Assembly: GCA_013397935.1 (NCBI GenBank)
Contig: VZRN01003162.1
Location: 1,283,401 to 1,347,400 of the forward strand
Direction: 5' to 3'
From: Dasyornis broadbenti
Taxonomy: Eukaryota > Chordata > Aves > Passeriformes > Dasyornithidae
Length of the DNA stretch: 64,000 nt
This document shows positions 13,501 to 21,865 of the stretch, piece by piece. The notes beneath the pieces are model-generated. The model was not told where the DNA came from. It searched no databases and saw only the letters and a list, made by a program, of their open reading frames with translations. The translations under genes and the position numbers were made by a program. The first letter of the stretch is position 1; every line of letters begins with the position of its first letter.

Positions 13501-16171
13501 AGGGGAAAACTGGTTAACCATAGAAAGTCTTCCCTTCTCTGCTGAGGCTCCAGCAGGGAAATGATCATAACTTTTTGCAGAAGACCAACCTGGGAACAAA
13601 TAACCTCTCTCCCAGAGAAAGAGCTGACCTAGACTTATCTCATCTATAGCTCAGCTTCCTTCACTTGTCCTTTGACTTCCAACTCACTCGGAAGTAATGT
13701 AAAACTGATGAGCACTGGAAGCAGAAATTGTTGTCTTCTGCCAATCTGTTTTACTCACAGACAATACAAGGAAATGTATAATTATCACTGCTGGTGACAA
13801 CTTCTTTTTATTCTGCTTCTCTACTAGCATTTAGCACAGTGTTATTGTAAACTGATACATGCAGTGTTTGCAACTCTTCTTCTCCTGAAATGGTGTTTAA
13901 AGTTTCTGGATAAAAGAGATGTCAGACAATTTCACATGTGTGGAAAACACTACCTGATTTTTCAAACTGCTAAAATTGTATCTGTGGCCTAAAACAACAT
14001 TCCTCATTTTCTGGTTCTTGTGGTGTTAAAGAGAAGAGGATATGCACATGAGAAAAGTATCCCTAAGTCAAAAGCTTGGGTTGCTGCATCCAAGCATGAA
14101 AGGGTGCAGAGATTTGGCTTCAGAAACAATGTCAAAGGGCTGAACAAAGAGGTCTGACCAGTGGGGATGGAGAGGGGGACAAAACTTTAGCCCTCTACTA
14201 GTCTGACAAGCTTCTTTACAAAGCTTCAGAAGTGTCTAAACCCAACACACCTGCTTATACAAGGGCCCCATTGCATATTCCCAGTGCAGGGTGTAGTACA
14301 TATGTAAGCAGCTAAAAGGCCAACACAGCCAAGCAGGCATTGAAAATAAGTTGACAACAAAAAAGGAGAACAGAACAAGAGGTAGCAGGATGCTGGAGCA
14401 ACTGTGGCTGAGGCTGTAATTGCAGGATTTCCTTTCTCTCAGTGTTGATCCTCTCTAATCCACGGCCATCAAGCAGGCTTGTAACTTAGTCCTGTATTGC
14501 TCCAGTTTACAGCTTTATTTCTGTTTGTTCTGCCTTCTTGGTCACTAAAGGGGATTCCCATACAACAACATCCATGTGAGTAATTAGTCTGGAAGAAACA
14601 AGCCAGGTATTTGTGCAGCACTTCCTCTGCCCTGCCATCTCCTCTCTGTAAACACTTGATACCACTTGCCAACACGATGAGCTGTATCTGTAAAATGGGC
14701 TGCGCAGAATTACACATATCACCATTAGCTGTGTTTCACTGTTCTGTGGCGACATTTGTTGTAGAGCTCTGTAACAGGTGCCATTCTTCACTACAGATGA
14801 ACCGTGGGTGGAACACTTTAAGGTCATTTTAAGTGCGCTCATGAGTACCACAGTGTTAGTACTTTGAATTAAACCTATTTCTAACAGTAATTCATATTTT
14901 GAAACTTACTCCTGGAAGGAAGTTCTTCAAAATGCAGAAGAACATGCAAGGTATAGGAAACAACTTCACCACTAACAGCGTGCAACTAGGCATTCAGGGA
15001 GATCTAGCATCTTTTCTCTCAAATGTCCCAAGTAGATCCCAATAGAATTTTTCTCACAGGCTTTCATTTCTCTTTACCCACCCCACAGTGACTGTTTGCC
15101 TATCTATCTCTGGCCCAAGCTGTATCTTAAGAATTGTCCCAAGCACTGCAGAATCTCACCGGACAGTATCATTTCCATGGTAGAGATTTCCAGTATGTCA
15201 GACTGGCTTCCAACACTGCAGAATTTGCAAATCATCACAGATTATGTGAGTGTAAATAAAGAAGTAACTCATGAAGCCCACTGAAGTGCTACCAGTGTTA
15301 AACACTAACGGAGAGCACCAGAAGAGAACACCAAAAGCAGAAGAGGAGGGAGCAAGGAGGCAGCAAGCAGGTAGGATGACTGTCTCGTCTACACAGCCTC
15401 TTGCTTATCAGATGGTCTAAAATGATTGCTGATAATCACACAAAGCAAGAAAGGTTATAAGGCAGCGCTACAAAGTTTTGCATCAGCAGATAACCTAGAG
15501 AGCAGTGGATGCTGAGAGGTTTTCAGGAAGGGCAGGTGCAAAACTTTCACTGAAATATAGCTGTGAGCCGGTAAATCTCAGAGCAAGTGGGTACAAACTT
15601 CAGGTATCACCAAGCAAAACAACTTCCCCCGTTTTCACACCTCTATCCATACCAACACCTCAGCTACCTTAGCTCCCCCCAGGAAAGCCATCTGCCGAAA
15701 GCAGGATCTATCAAAGAGGACTGGAGGACAGGCAGAGCCCCAGTGCCAGGCACTTCTGCAAACCTCTGCGGTGAGGTGGTCTCTGAGGGACAGCAGCGTG
15801 ATGGCATTAAATCAGGTAAGGACTGATTGGAGCGGTAGGAGAAACTGAGGCAAAGCTGGTGACAGCCCTGTCCAGCCCTCACACCGCCGTGGGCACCCAA
15901 AAGGCTGTCCTGCCGGACAGCTTTGCCCACCGGGCACCCCCCTCAGCCGCCAGCCCGCCGCACTGAGGGTGAAAATGCCCGTGGGCTTCACCTGCGCAAA
16001 CGCTCCTTCCCCACGCCCCCGCAAGCCGCGGGTCAGGTTGGGCTCTGTGCCCGCGGTGACCCCTCATTTTTCGGCTCGCCTCTTCCCGCACAGGCCCTGC
16101 GGGCACTCACCCAGCAGCGGAATAACCCGTGGGAGAAGTCCGAGGAGAAGCAGGAGCAGGGAGGGAGCCAT
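1416..16171 (-). CDS. MRC1: MRC1 gene, 5' part (coding exons 1-6, continues beyond coordinate 1)
   Basis: The joined exons encode about 353 residues of the macrophage mannose receptor, a type I membrane endocytic lectin that clears mannosylated and sulfated glycans. Domain order seen: signal peptide (residues 1-20), ricin-type cysteine-rich domain (about 21-154), fibronectin type II domain (about 155-212) and CTLD1 (about 213-353). The match to human MRC1 from memory is nearly co-linear, for example LIYNEDHKRC, GEDLFFNYGN, WYADCTNAGRSDGW, HQARKSCQQQ and FNSGWQW. Every splice site is canonical and every intron is phase 1 (coding lengths 61, 402, 174, 162, 114 and 147). The remaining CTLDs, membrane segment and tail are outside the window. 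Chicken carries several tandem MRC1-like genes, so this could be one member of such a cluster; being next to STAM suggests the position of the ancestral copy. No frameshift or stop is seen. Confidence 0.95.
1563..3249 (-). other. MRC1 intron 5
   Basis: Non-coding. It holds a short (CAA)n tract at 1596-1611 and an A-rich low-complexity block at about 2795-2890. In mammals the microRNA miR-511 lies in intron 5 of MRC1. I looked for its core on the gene strand here and did not see a matching hairpin. Confidence 0.8.
3250..3363 (-). CDS. MRC1: MRC1 exon 5: middle of CTLD1
   Basis: The 114-base exon encodes GLTRMLSSALWFGLNSLNF, then FNSGWQWVGGAPFRYLNW and VPG. It carries the WIGL-like core of the lectin fold (WFGL here, WIGL in human) and the WxW strand. 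The acceptor is TTACCTAG and the donor GTAAGG. Both ends are phase 1. Confidence 0.95.
3898..3916 (+). repeat. A homopolymer (19 bases)
   Basis: An uninterrupted A run inside MRC1 intron 4; it could be a retroposon tail, but no element body is recognisable upstream. Confidence 0.8.
4655..5730 (+). mobile_element. CR1 LINE fragment (3' part of ORF2 and 3' UTR)
   Basis: About 1.07 kb of a chicken-repeat-1 non-LTR retrotransposon, plus orientation. It runs from the typical GAATTGGCTGGATG segment to the short 3' tail that reads GGTTGGACTGGACAG followed by the CCTTCCACC-like end. Recognisable ORF2 C-terminal pieces include LEEWAHGNCMTLNKAK and EKDLGVLVDERLDM. The frame is broken by stops and shifts, so it encodes nothing functional. 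The 5' truncation is normal for CR1. Confidence 0.92.
4753..5316 (+). pseudogene. Degraded CR1 ORF2 (reverse transcriptase C-terminal region)
   Basis: A 187-codon open stretch inside the CR1 element. Only its middle matches the CR1 protein; the ends are frame-shifted nonsense. It lacks the endonuclease and catalytic reverse transcriptase domains, so it is a relic and not a gene. Confidence 0.8.
6432..6593 (-). CDS. MRC1: MRC1 exon 4: first part of CTLD1
   Basis: The 162-base exon encodes LWNTDPLTNVQYQINSEAAL followed by KWHQARKSCQQQ and AELLSITELHEQTYLTG, the N-terminal half of CTLD1 with its first conserved Cys and the alpha-helix 1-2 region. The acceptor is CCCTACAG and the donor GTAGGT. 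By family knowledge CTLD1 does not bind sugar itself (CTLD4 and CTLD5 do), so no EPN motif is expected. Confidence 0.95.
6594..10401 (-). other. MRC1 intron 3
   Basis: Non-coding, 3.8 kb. Only short chance open frames are seen on both strands. No repeat family was recognised with confidence. Confidence 0.75.
10402..10575 (-). CDS. MRC1: MRC1 exon 3: fibronectin type II domain
   Basis: The 174-base exon encodes a complete FN2 module, the collagen-binding part of mannose receptors. The family pattern is intact: APCVFPFKF, WYADCTNAGRSDGWFWC, then YGFCP, with four cysteines for the two expected disulfides. The acceptor is CTCCTCAG and the donor GTAAGC. The exon begins and ends in phase 1, so it is a single symmetrical module. 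It is the best conserved part of the gene seen here. Confidence 0.96.
10576..12003 (-). other. MRC1 intron 2
   Basis: Non-coding. It contains a small tandem repeat of an AT-rich 17-bp unit at 10976-11007. Nothing else was recognised. Confidence 0.8.
10976..11007. repeat. Two-copy 17-bp tandem repeat
   Basis: The 15-base word GAAAGATATATATCA occurs at 10976-10990 and again at 10993-11007, separated by TG. It is an AT-rich minisatellite seed with two exact copies. Confidence 0.85.
12004..12405 (-). CDS. MRC1: MRC1 exon 2: ricin-type (R-type) cysteine-rich domain
   Basis: This 402-base exon encodes the N-terminal cysteine-rich beta-trefoil domain, which in mammals binds 4-sulfated GalNAc. It begins after a polypyrimidine-rich acceptor (TCTTACAG) with DTSIFLIYNEDHKRC and ends RGYEG at a GTAAAG donor. 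Six cysteines are visible, in HKRC, APC, KLC, YPC, WEC and DLC contexts, along with the degenerate QxW repeats QKFRW and LQRW and the GSGLWSRWK segment that holds the sulfo-sugar stacking Trp in mammals. A potential N-glycosylation site (N-E-T) follows WECR. The most divergent part against human is the short loop after HKRC. Confidence 0.95.
12406..16110 (-). other. MRC1 intron 1
   Basis: Non-coding, 3.7 kb. The stretch 12593-13069 is open on the plus strand for 158 codons but begins with GTG and matches nothing I know. The end near exon 1 (from about 15850) is CpG-rich. Confidence 0.8.
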
Positions 16172-16850
16172 CGGCGCGGCTCCGCCCGTGGCGCCCCGCG
16201 GCTGAGAGGAGAGGGCGTCCCGCCGGGCAGGTCCTCCGCACTTGTGAAGGGCTGGTGGATCAGGGGAAAACTCTGGGCTCCAAATGATAAGGAAATATCC
16301 TGTCACATGGGGCGTTTTGAAATAACAGGAATTCGCTGTTCAAACTTTGCTTTCCTAAGCTGATTTTTTTCCCCTTAGCGGAGGAAAGAGCCTCCTTCCA
16401 GGCATGTGCAGGTGATAAAGCGGTGATAGCTGAGAGGAGGGCTGCTTTTGTTGTTGCCCTTGTGTGTGGTGTTTATTTTTTCCTTCTATCCTCTTTGCGA
16501 CCCTGTCAGTGTTGCATCTGTGTCCGTGGTTTGTCTTCCAAGAAAATTAGCCAACCCCGCTCCGAGGGAGGAGGACATCCCTCTCCTTGCCTTCTGGGGT
16601 AAGGAAAGGAGAAGGATGAGGGGTAAGAAACCCAAGCTTCAAAGAAAACCCCTTCTCAAACGACCGGGTTGCTCCCCAGAGCGAGGACTGCAGAAGGAGC
16701 AGAGACCTACTTTTGGGATCCGGGATCTGGGCTGCGCCCCCGTCCCCAGCACTCCTCCCCCAGGCGCAAATAGGGCGCTCGGCCGGGAGCCGGGCACGGC
16801 CGGGGCTCGGGGCTGCCAAGGAGGAGCCGGAGAGACGCCGGGGCTTAAAA
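15880..16850. promoter_or_regulatory. CpG-rich block around the MRC1 start, probable promoter region
   Basis: CpG dinucleotides are dense at about 15.88-16.22 kb and again at 16.66-16.85 kb, in contrast to the AT-rich surroundings. The MRC1 start codon (16169-16171) lies inside. A GC box (complement of 16182-16187) sits just upstream of it. No clear TATA box lies at a fitting distance on the minus strand. Further upstream on the minus strand, an ATG directly followed by TGA (from 16308) would be a start-stop uORF if the transcript reached that far. The transcription start cannot be fixed from sequence alone. Confidence 0.5.
16111..16171 (-). CDS. MRC1: MRC1 exon 1: start codon and signal peptide
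   Basis: The 61 coding bases give MAPSLLLLLLGLLPRVIPLL plus one base, a typical short signal peptide with a poly-leucine core. The donor is GTGAGT (minus strand, complement of 16105-16110), so the exon ends in phase 1 and joins exon 2 to give an Asp codon. The reading frame stays open upstream to about 16306, but without another in-frame ATG, so 16171 is the natural start. The base after the ATG is G; position -3 is C, so the context is only moderate. A GC box (complement of 16182-16187) lies just upstream. Confidence 0.9.
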
Positions 16851-17304
16851 ACCCTGAGAGGCATTTTTCTGAGCAACAATAAATGAACTTCAGCCGATTT
16901 GTTGTTTATTTATTCTGCTAAGTGTGGTGGTTCTATTTGCTGTTGACAGGACTCAAATCTTGCTCGTGAGTCAGTGACAGAAGGACGGAACCTTGCCTAC
17001 TAGCTGGATTTCACAAGCTGAAGCACCTGCCTGGAATTAAATTATCTCTCTGAAAAGGTGCCTTTAGAGCACAGTTCGCCTTGAGGTTTTTACAGCTTCT
17101 TGCTGTACTGGGTACAAGACCTTTCTCATGTGCTTTTTTGTGGAGAGCGGCATGTTATTTCTTAGAGATCACTGTCGATAAACAGTCTGAAGTGTCCCAA
17201 ATGGATTGAAAACATCAGTCTTACTGTTGTTTTAAATAGAGAGGCTTTTGTAATGTGTGTGACTTACTGGGTATGTTGATGGGGCATGCATAAGGCTCGG
17301 GGGC
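16851..17304. other. Intergenic sequence upstream of MRC1
   Basis: No gene or known repeat was recognised between the CpG-rich block and the first CR1 fragment. Confidence 0.6.
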
Positions 17305-17640
17305 CACTTTATTGCACTCTACAATTCCCTGAAATGAGTTTGGAGTGAGGTGGGGGTTGGTTTCTTCTCCTAGGTAACAAGTGACAGGACAAGAGATGGC
17401 TTGAAGTTGCACCAGGGGAGGTTTAGATTGGATATTAGGAAAAAATTTTTTCCTGAAAGACTGGTTAAGCACTGCAACAGGCTGCCCAGGGAAATGGAAT
17501 AACCATGCCTAGAAGTGTTTTAAAATGTAGATATGTGGTGTTTAGAGACATAATTTATTGGTGGGCTTGGCAGTGCTGGGTTAATGGTTGGACTTGATAA
17601 TCTTAGAGATCTTTTCCAGCCTTAAAGATTCTGTGAATCT
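17305..17640 (+). mobile_element. CR1 LINE fragment (3' end)
   Basis: Plus-orientation CR1 3' end. Diagnostic words are CACCAGGGGAGGTTTAGATT, CAGGCTGCCCAGGGAA and GGTTGGACTTGATAATCTTA. It contains the last part of the CR1 coding region and its 3' UTR and ends close to ATTCTGTGAATCT, the usual short terminal repeat. Confidence 0.93.
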
Positions 17641-18599
17641 GCAAAGTGTCAAACCTACCGTGTACATGAAGCATGTTGTGCAGCAGCTCTCTCTATCCTG
17701 TCTTGGACTTGGAAATCTCTGACAAGTATTTAAAAAAATTTTCAAAAACCTCCTTGATGGGAGTTCTAGGTGGGAAAGTACAGCACGTCCAGGGAAACAC
17801 CAATATGAGATTAGTATGGAAAGGGGCAGAGCAGAGTAAGAAGGTACTTTGACACTGTTATAAAAGAAACAATGGAGATGAAAACCAAACTCATTTGAAG
17901 TCAATGATTCCAGCCAGGCACTTCATCTGTACTGGGTCCTCTTGGGGGCTACGTGAAGGGAGTAAAGAGGAAGTAGTTCATAATTTCTCTCAAAGTCTGT
18001 AGAACCACAGAAAGGTCAGGAACCGCCTGGCCCAGGGACAAGGGGTGGGAAGTATTTCAGCCATAATCAGCGATGTTCTGTATTGTTGTGTTGATGAATT
18101 GTCATGTAGGAAGCTTAATCTCTTGCTGTAGTGTATGGCAGATATTTATTTTTCCCTAACTATTTGCAAAATCCAAAAGCCCAGGAAAACATCTCGTGCT
18201 GAAAGGAACAAGTCAGAAGACTGAGAACAATGCTGCTGCCCTAACAGAATACTGTTATTTCTAAGACTATCACTGAAAGTTTGGGTGTTTGTGGTATTCT
18301 TTTGGCTCAAGATAAACAGAGAAGGGAGACACAGTGTGAAGTTCAGTCTCAATGTAAGAAAATGAAACTGCTACCAAAGTCTTTACATGGTTATGTCAAG
18401 ACTAGATATGTGATGGTTATGTGCAGCAAAGGCTGCATGTAACTTAAGTGAATATGTGTGTCACACAAATAGGCAGAAAAAGGGAATTAGGTAGATGAGA
18501 GGTGATACCTCTTTGGTTGTCAGTGGCTGTACCAGGAATGAGCTATATACTCTGAAGTGACAGAAGAAACTGTATTAGGCTTTTCTTGGGGTTTCTCAA
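17641..18599. other. Intergenic sequence
   Basis: No gene, known repeat or RNA was recognised. Confidence 0.55.
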
Positions 18600-18710
18600 A
18601 ACTGAACCGGACAAGGAGCTGAGCAACCTGTTCCAAGTCAGCCCTTCTTTAGAGAGGAGGTCGTGCTAGATGTCTTCCCAAGGTCTCTTCCAACCAAAAT
18701 GAGATTTCAG
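18600..18710 (+). mobile_element. CR1 LINE 3' tail fragment
   Basis: A short diverged piece: GAGCAACCTGTTCCAAGTC, then a TAGATGTCTTCCCAAGGTCT-like segment and CTTCCAACC. This matches the CR1 3' UTR order in plus orientation. Confidence 0.7.
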
Positions 18711-19744
18711 AAGAGCAACTTCCAAAAGAAGTATTCCAGCCTCCATTCCTGATCTGAAAAGTGCCTTTTTCTCATTGTCCCTTGCACTCGCTGGGGATAT
18801 TGGAGATTCTACCAGTGCAAAGCCATTTTGACACAGACACATGTGATACATAAATATATATATTTATATGTCTGTGTGTATATATAACGTTTGCACATAC
18901 CCCCTGTCTAGAGCAGCACAGGTCTTGATGAGCGTATTCACGTAGCCTCCATGCCTCATCTGCAGCACACTCATCAGTAATTATATCTGGATCTGGCTTC
19001 CTCTTTGGGAATCATCATGCAAATACATGGATCATATATTCTGATCTGATACAGTCAAAAGGAAAGATTTTCTCTCTTTAGAGACAAAAGGATTCAGCAA
19101 AGTCTCAGGCTGTAGTGATTTTTAGGCAAAAAGTTACCAGAAGCTCAATCTGCTAAATAATTAATGACAGGGTGCATGTCCTAGATAGACATATGTTCTC
19201 ATCTCTCCCGTGGGTAGGAAGCCAGCTGACATTTACATGGAACAGAAAGGCCTGAATTCCTCTGAGACAGGTCAGACCCTCTCTTCTTCTGGCACTTCCA
19301 GTTTTTGCAACTGGTCATTCTTCCTGGCAAATTACATTGAAATCCTGAAGCCATAGTGGCACTTGACTTTTATGGCCAACTGGAAAATGGAAAGTTCAGT
19401 CCTAAATGAAATCATATGCAGACCTGAAACATAACATGCCTGTATTGTATGTGTGGAAGAAAAACAAGTGGATTACTATCCTTTCTTTTACCTTTGCATC
19501 CGGGATGTTTTTTTGATGTTTCATGTGGGAACCTGTATCTCTCAGATGGTATTCAATAGTTACCTACACATTACTAATATTTGCATGGGTGCTGCAGTGC
19601 ATTACCTGCAGTGGAAGCCTAAAAACATTTCTGTATTTCATTAGTCGTCTTAGAGTATTTAAATAACATTCTTACACTAGTGAATGCTTTTGGAGAGAGA
19701 GCTTTCCAGAAGACTGTACTGTTGTAAAGAGATAATTAAAGTTA
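18711..19744. other. Intergenic sequence
   Basis: No gene was recognised. A short AT/TG-rich low-complexity stretch lies at about 18850-18890. Confidence 0.55.
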
Positions 19745-19749
19745 GACAC
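19745..19749. repeat. Target-site duplication, left copy (GACAC)
   Basis: Five bases directly before the LTR, identical to 20322-20326. Confidence 0.85.
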
Positions 19750-20321
19750 TGTACTGGTTTTGACTGGGATGCAGTTAATTTTCTCTGTAGCAGCTCAGAT
19801 GGTGATATGTTTTGGGTTTAGGACCAAAACAGTGTTGATAAAAGAGGGATGTTTTAGGTATTACTGAGCGATTTTTGCACAGCCTCCAGGCCTTTTCTGC
19901 TTCTCATGCTACCCCATCAGTGAGCAGGCCAGGGGGTGGGCAAGAAGCTGGGAGGGGACATAGCCAGGGCAGTTCATCCCAATGGACCAAAGGGATATTC
20001 CACACTCTATGATGTCATGCTCAGCCATAAAAGCTGGGGGAAGGAGCAGGAGGGGGGACATTCAGAATGATGGTGTCTGTCTTCCCAAGGTCCTGATTTC
20101 CTTGGGATGCAGCTGAACACCTGTCTGCTGCTGGAATGTAGTGAAAGAATTCCATTTTTTGTTTTGTGCATACAGCTTTTTGCTTTCCCTATTAAAATGT
20201 CTTTATCCCAGCCCACGAATTTTCTCACTTTCATCCTTCTGTTCTCGCCACCATCCTGCTGCAGGAGAGTGAGTGAGCAGCTGTATGAGGTTGAGCTGCC
20301 AGCTGGAGTTAAACTACTAGA
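19750..20321 (+). mobile_element. Solo LTR of an endogenous retrovirus (avian ERVL-like)
   Basis: A 572-bp solo long terminal repeat in plus orientation, starting TGTACTGGTTTT and ending AAACTACTAGA, where the usual terminal CA has become GA. Internal landmarks are GGGATGTTTTAGGTATT, the segment CCAAAGGGATATTCCA, a TATA-like CATAAAA at 20026-20032 and an ATTAAA poly(A) signal at 20191-20196. The exact 5-bp direct repeat GACAC flanks it on both sides, as expected for a retroviral insertion. From memory it resembles an LTR family abundant in songbirds and related Neoaves. No internal viral genes remain, so the provirus was lost by LTR-LTR recombination. Confidence 0.9.
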
Positions 20322-20326
20322 GACAC
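20322..20326. repeat. Target-site duplication, right copy (GACAC)
   Basis: Five bases directly after the LTR, identical to 19745-19749. Confidence 0.85.
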
Positions 20327-21654
20327 AGACTAAAACATTATTTCTTAAGATAATTTCAGAAACTTTACTATTCTATATATTCTAATTAGTATACAGGAGT
20401 GAGAGAATTTATCTTCATTTAAACCAGAATATTGCAGAGTTAAAAGGAAATAAAAGCTAAGAAGAAAATCACAGAAAATGGACAGAAATCTTGAATTTTC
20501 TCAAAGAATTTTCAATGACACTTTAACCAAATCTATCTGTCAAGTTAAGGAAAAATTATAGCACTGTTGTGTATGAATTAAAAGAGCCAGGACACAAACC
20601 TGTGAATGCTGGGTGGATCAACAGCCATAACAGTCGTTTTCAAATGTAGCTGAAGCTGAATCAGACACATTTCCTCCCTACAGGAGCTAGTAGAAAGAAG
20701 GGTTATGAAAACTTTCAGCGCCTTTTCATCTCATCTCTTGCTTTGCGAGGCTTAAGCTCATCTTGACTTCTGCAGGCACACAACACAGCTAAGAGAAACA
20801 GTGCACAAAACAACATGTAAGTAGGATCCAGTTCAGCAATGGTTTTAAAATAACCATTATCTCAACAGCAAATTGTGACCACTGGTAAGAAAAAAAAAAA
20901 AAAGGAAAATAATGCAGTAATACAATGCCAAGAAATTAAATTCATTGCTCTATAATTACTTTAAATCCCACCAAAAGAAAAACTCTAAATGCACAAATGT
21001 ATTCAGCTCCTACATGTGGTAAAACAGCAGCACAGTCATCCTAACCTCCCTTCGCTGCCAGCGGATGGAGCAGAGGAGCAATAAATAGAGGAGCAATTTA
21101 GATGTCATACTCTTATGTTTGGTCTTACCTAACTTGAGCCTGGGCCTGCATTCCGGAACAGGATACGTATATCATTGTGCTAAGTAGTACAATAGAACAA
21201 ATATTAAATCAGAATGACTTCTTTTTCTCTCAAGACAACACCTCAGGCCTTTACTGTGAAGCCCTACAGGTCTTCCTGTTTTAAAAATACCTTTTTTAAA
21301 TTACATGAAATCCATGTAACAAATCCCCTGCAGCGAGAAGGCAGAAAGGGAATGCTGCTGTAGAAGCATTGGTTGAGCTTCACAGTCTATTCCACTTTCT
21401 CTCATTGCGTAGTAATAAATCACTTCTAACTAACACTGTGGGAATTTTGCTTTAATTGCGGTGTTCTGCCTGGCAAAGAGTTGTACACGCCCAGCACTGG
21501 AGACAATTACTGGACTGCCATTTCTTTTTTTCCTAAGTACAATATGCCTTTTGATAAAACTACTTCTCTTAACAAAATGAATACGTATCTTTAATCCTGT
21601 TTATAACTTTATGAGTACAGCAGTGGTCTCTAAGATTTCTCCATGCATAATAAT
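20327..21654. other. Intergenic sequence
   Basis: No gene or repeat family was recognised, apart from a short A run near 20889-20901. Confidence 0.55.
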
Positions 21655-21865
21655 CACACAGAATCAAGGCTGGATGAGACCTTGAAGATCATCAAGTCCA
21701 ACCACTAAAATAACATGACTATAATCTCCCCTAAACCATATCCCCAATATCCAGACATCTCTTGAACTCCTCCAGAGACAGTGACTCCATCACCTCCTTG
21801 GCCAATTTATACCAATGCCTAACCACTCTTCCAGTGAAATAAAAATTTCTAAAATCTAAAGTCTG
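21655..21865 (-). mobile_element. CR1 LINE 3' end, reverse orientation
   Basis: It begins with the reverse complement of the CR1 terminus (CACAGAATCAAGGCTGGATGA) and continues with ATCATCAAGTCCAACC and CTCCAGAGACAGTGACTCCA, which is the usual order of an inverted CR1 3' end. Confidence 0.88.

Noticed and set aside
15923..16363. 146-codon plus-strand open frame over MRC1 exon 1
   Set aside because: It is Arg/Pro/Gly-rich, as expected for any frame through a CpG island, and antisense to the real exon.
16448..16882. 144-codon plus-strand open frame upstream of MRC1
   Set aside because: GC-rich composition explains the lack of stops; no domain, no homology, no splice evidence.
20107..20385. 92-codon plus-strand open frame
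   Set aside because: It lies mostly in the 3' part of the solo LTR; no coding role is expected.
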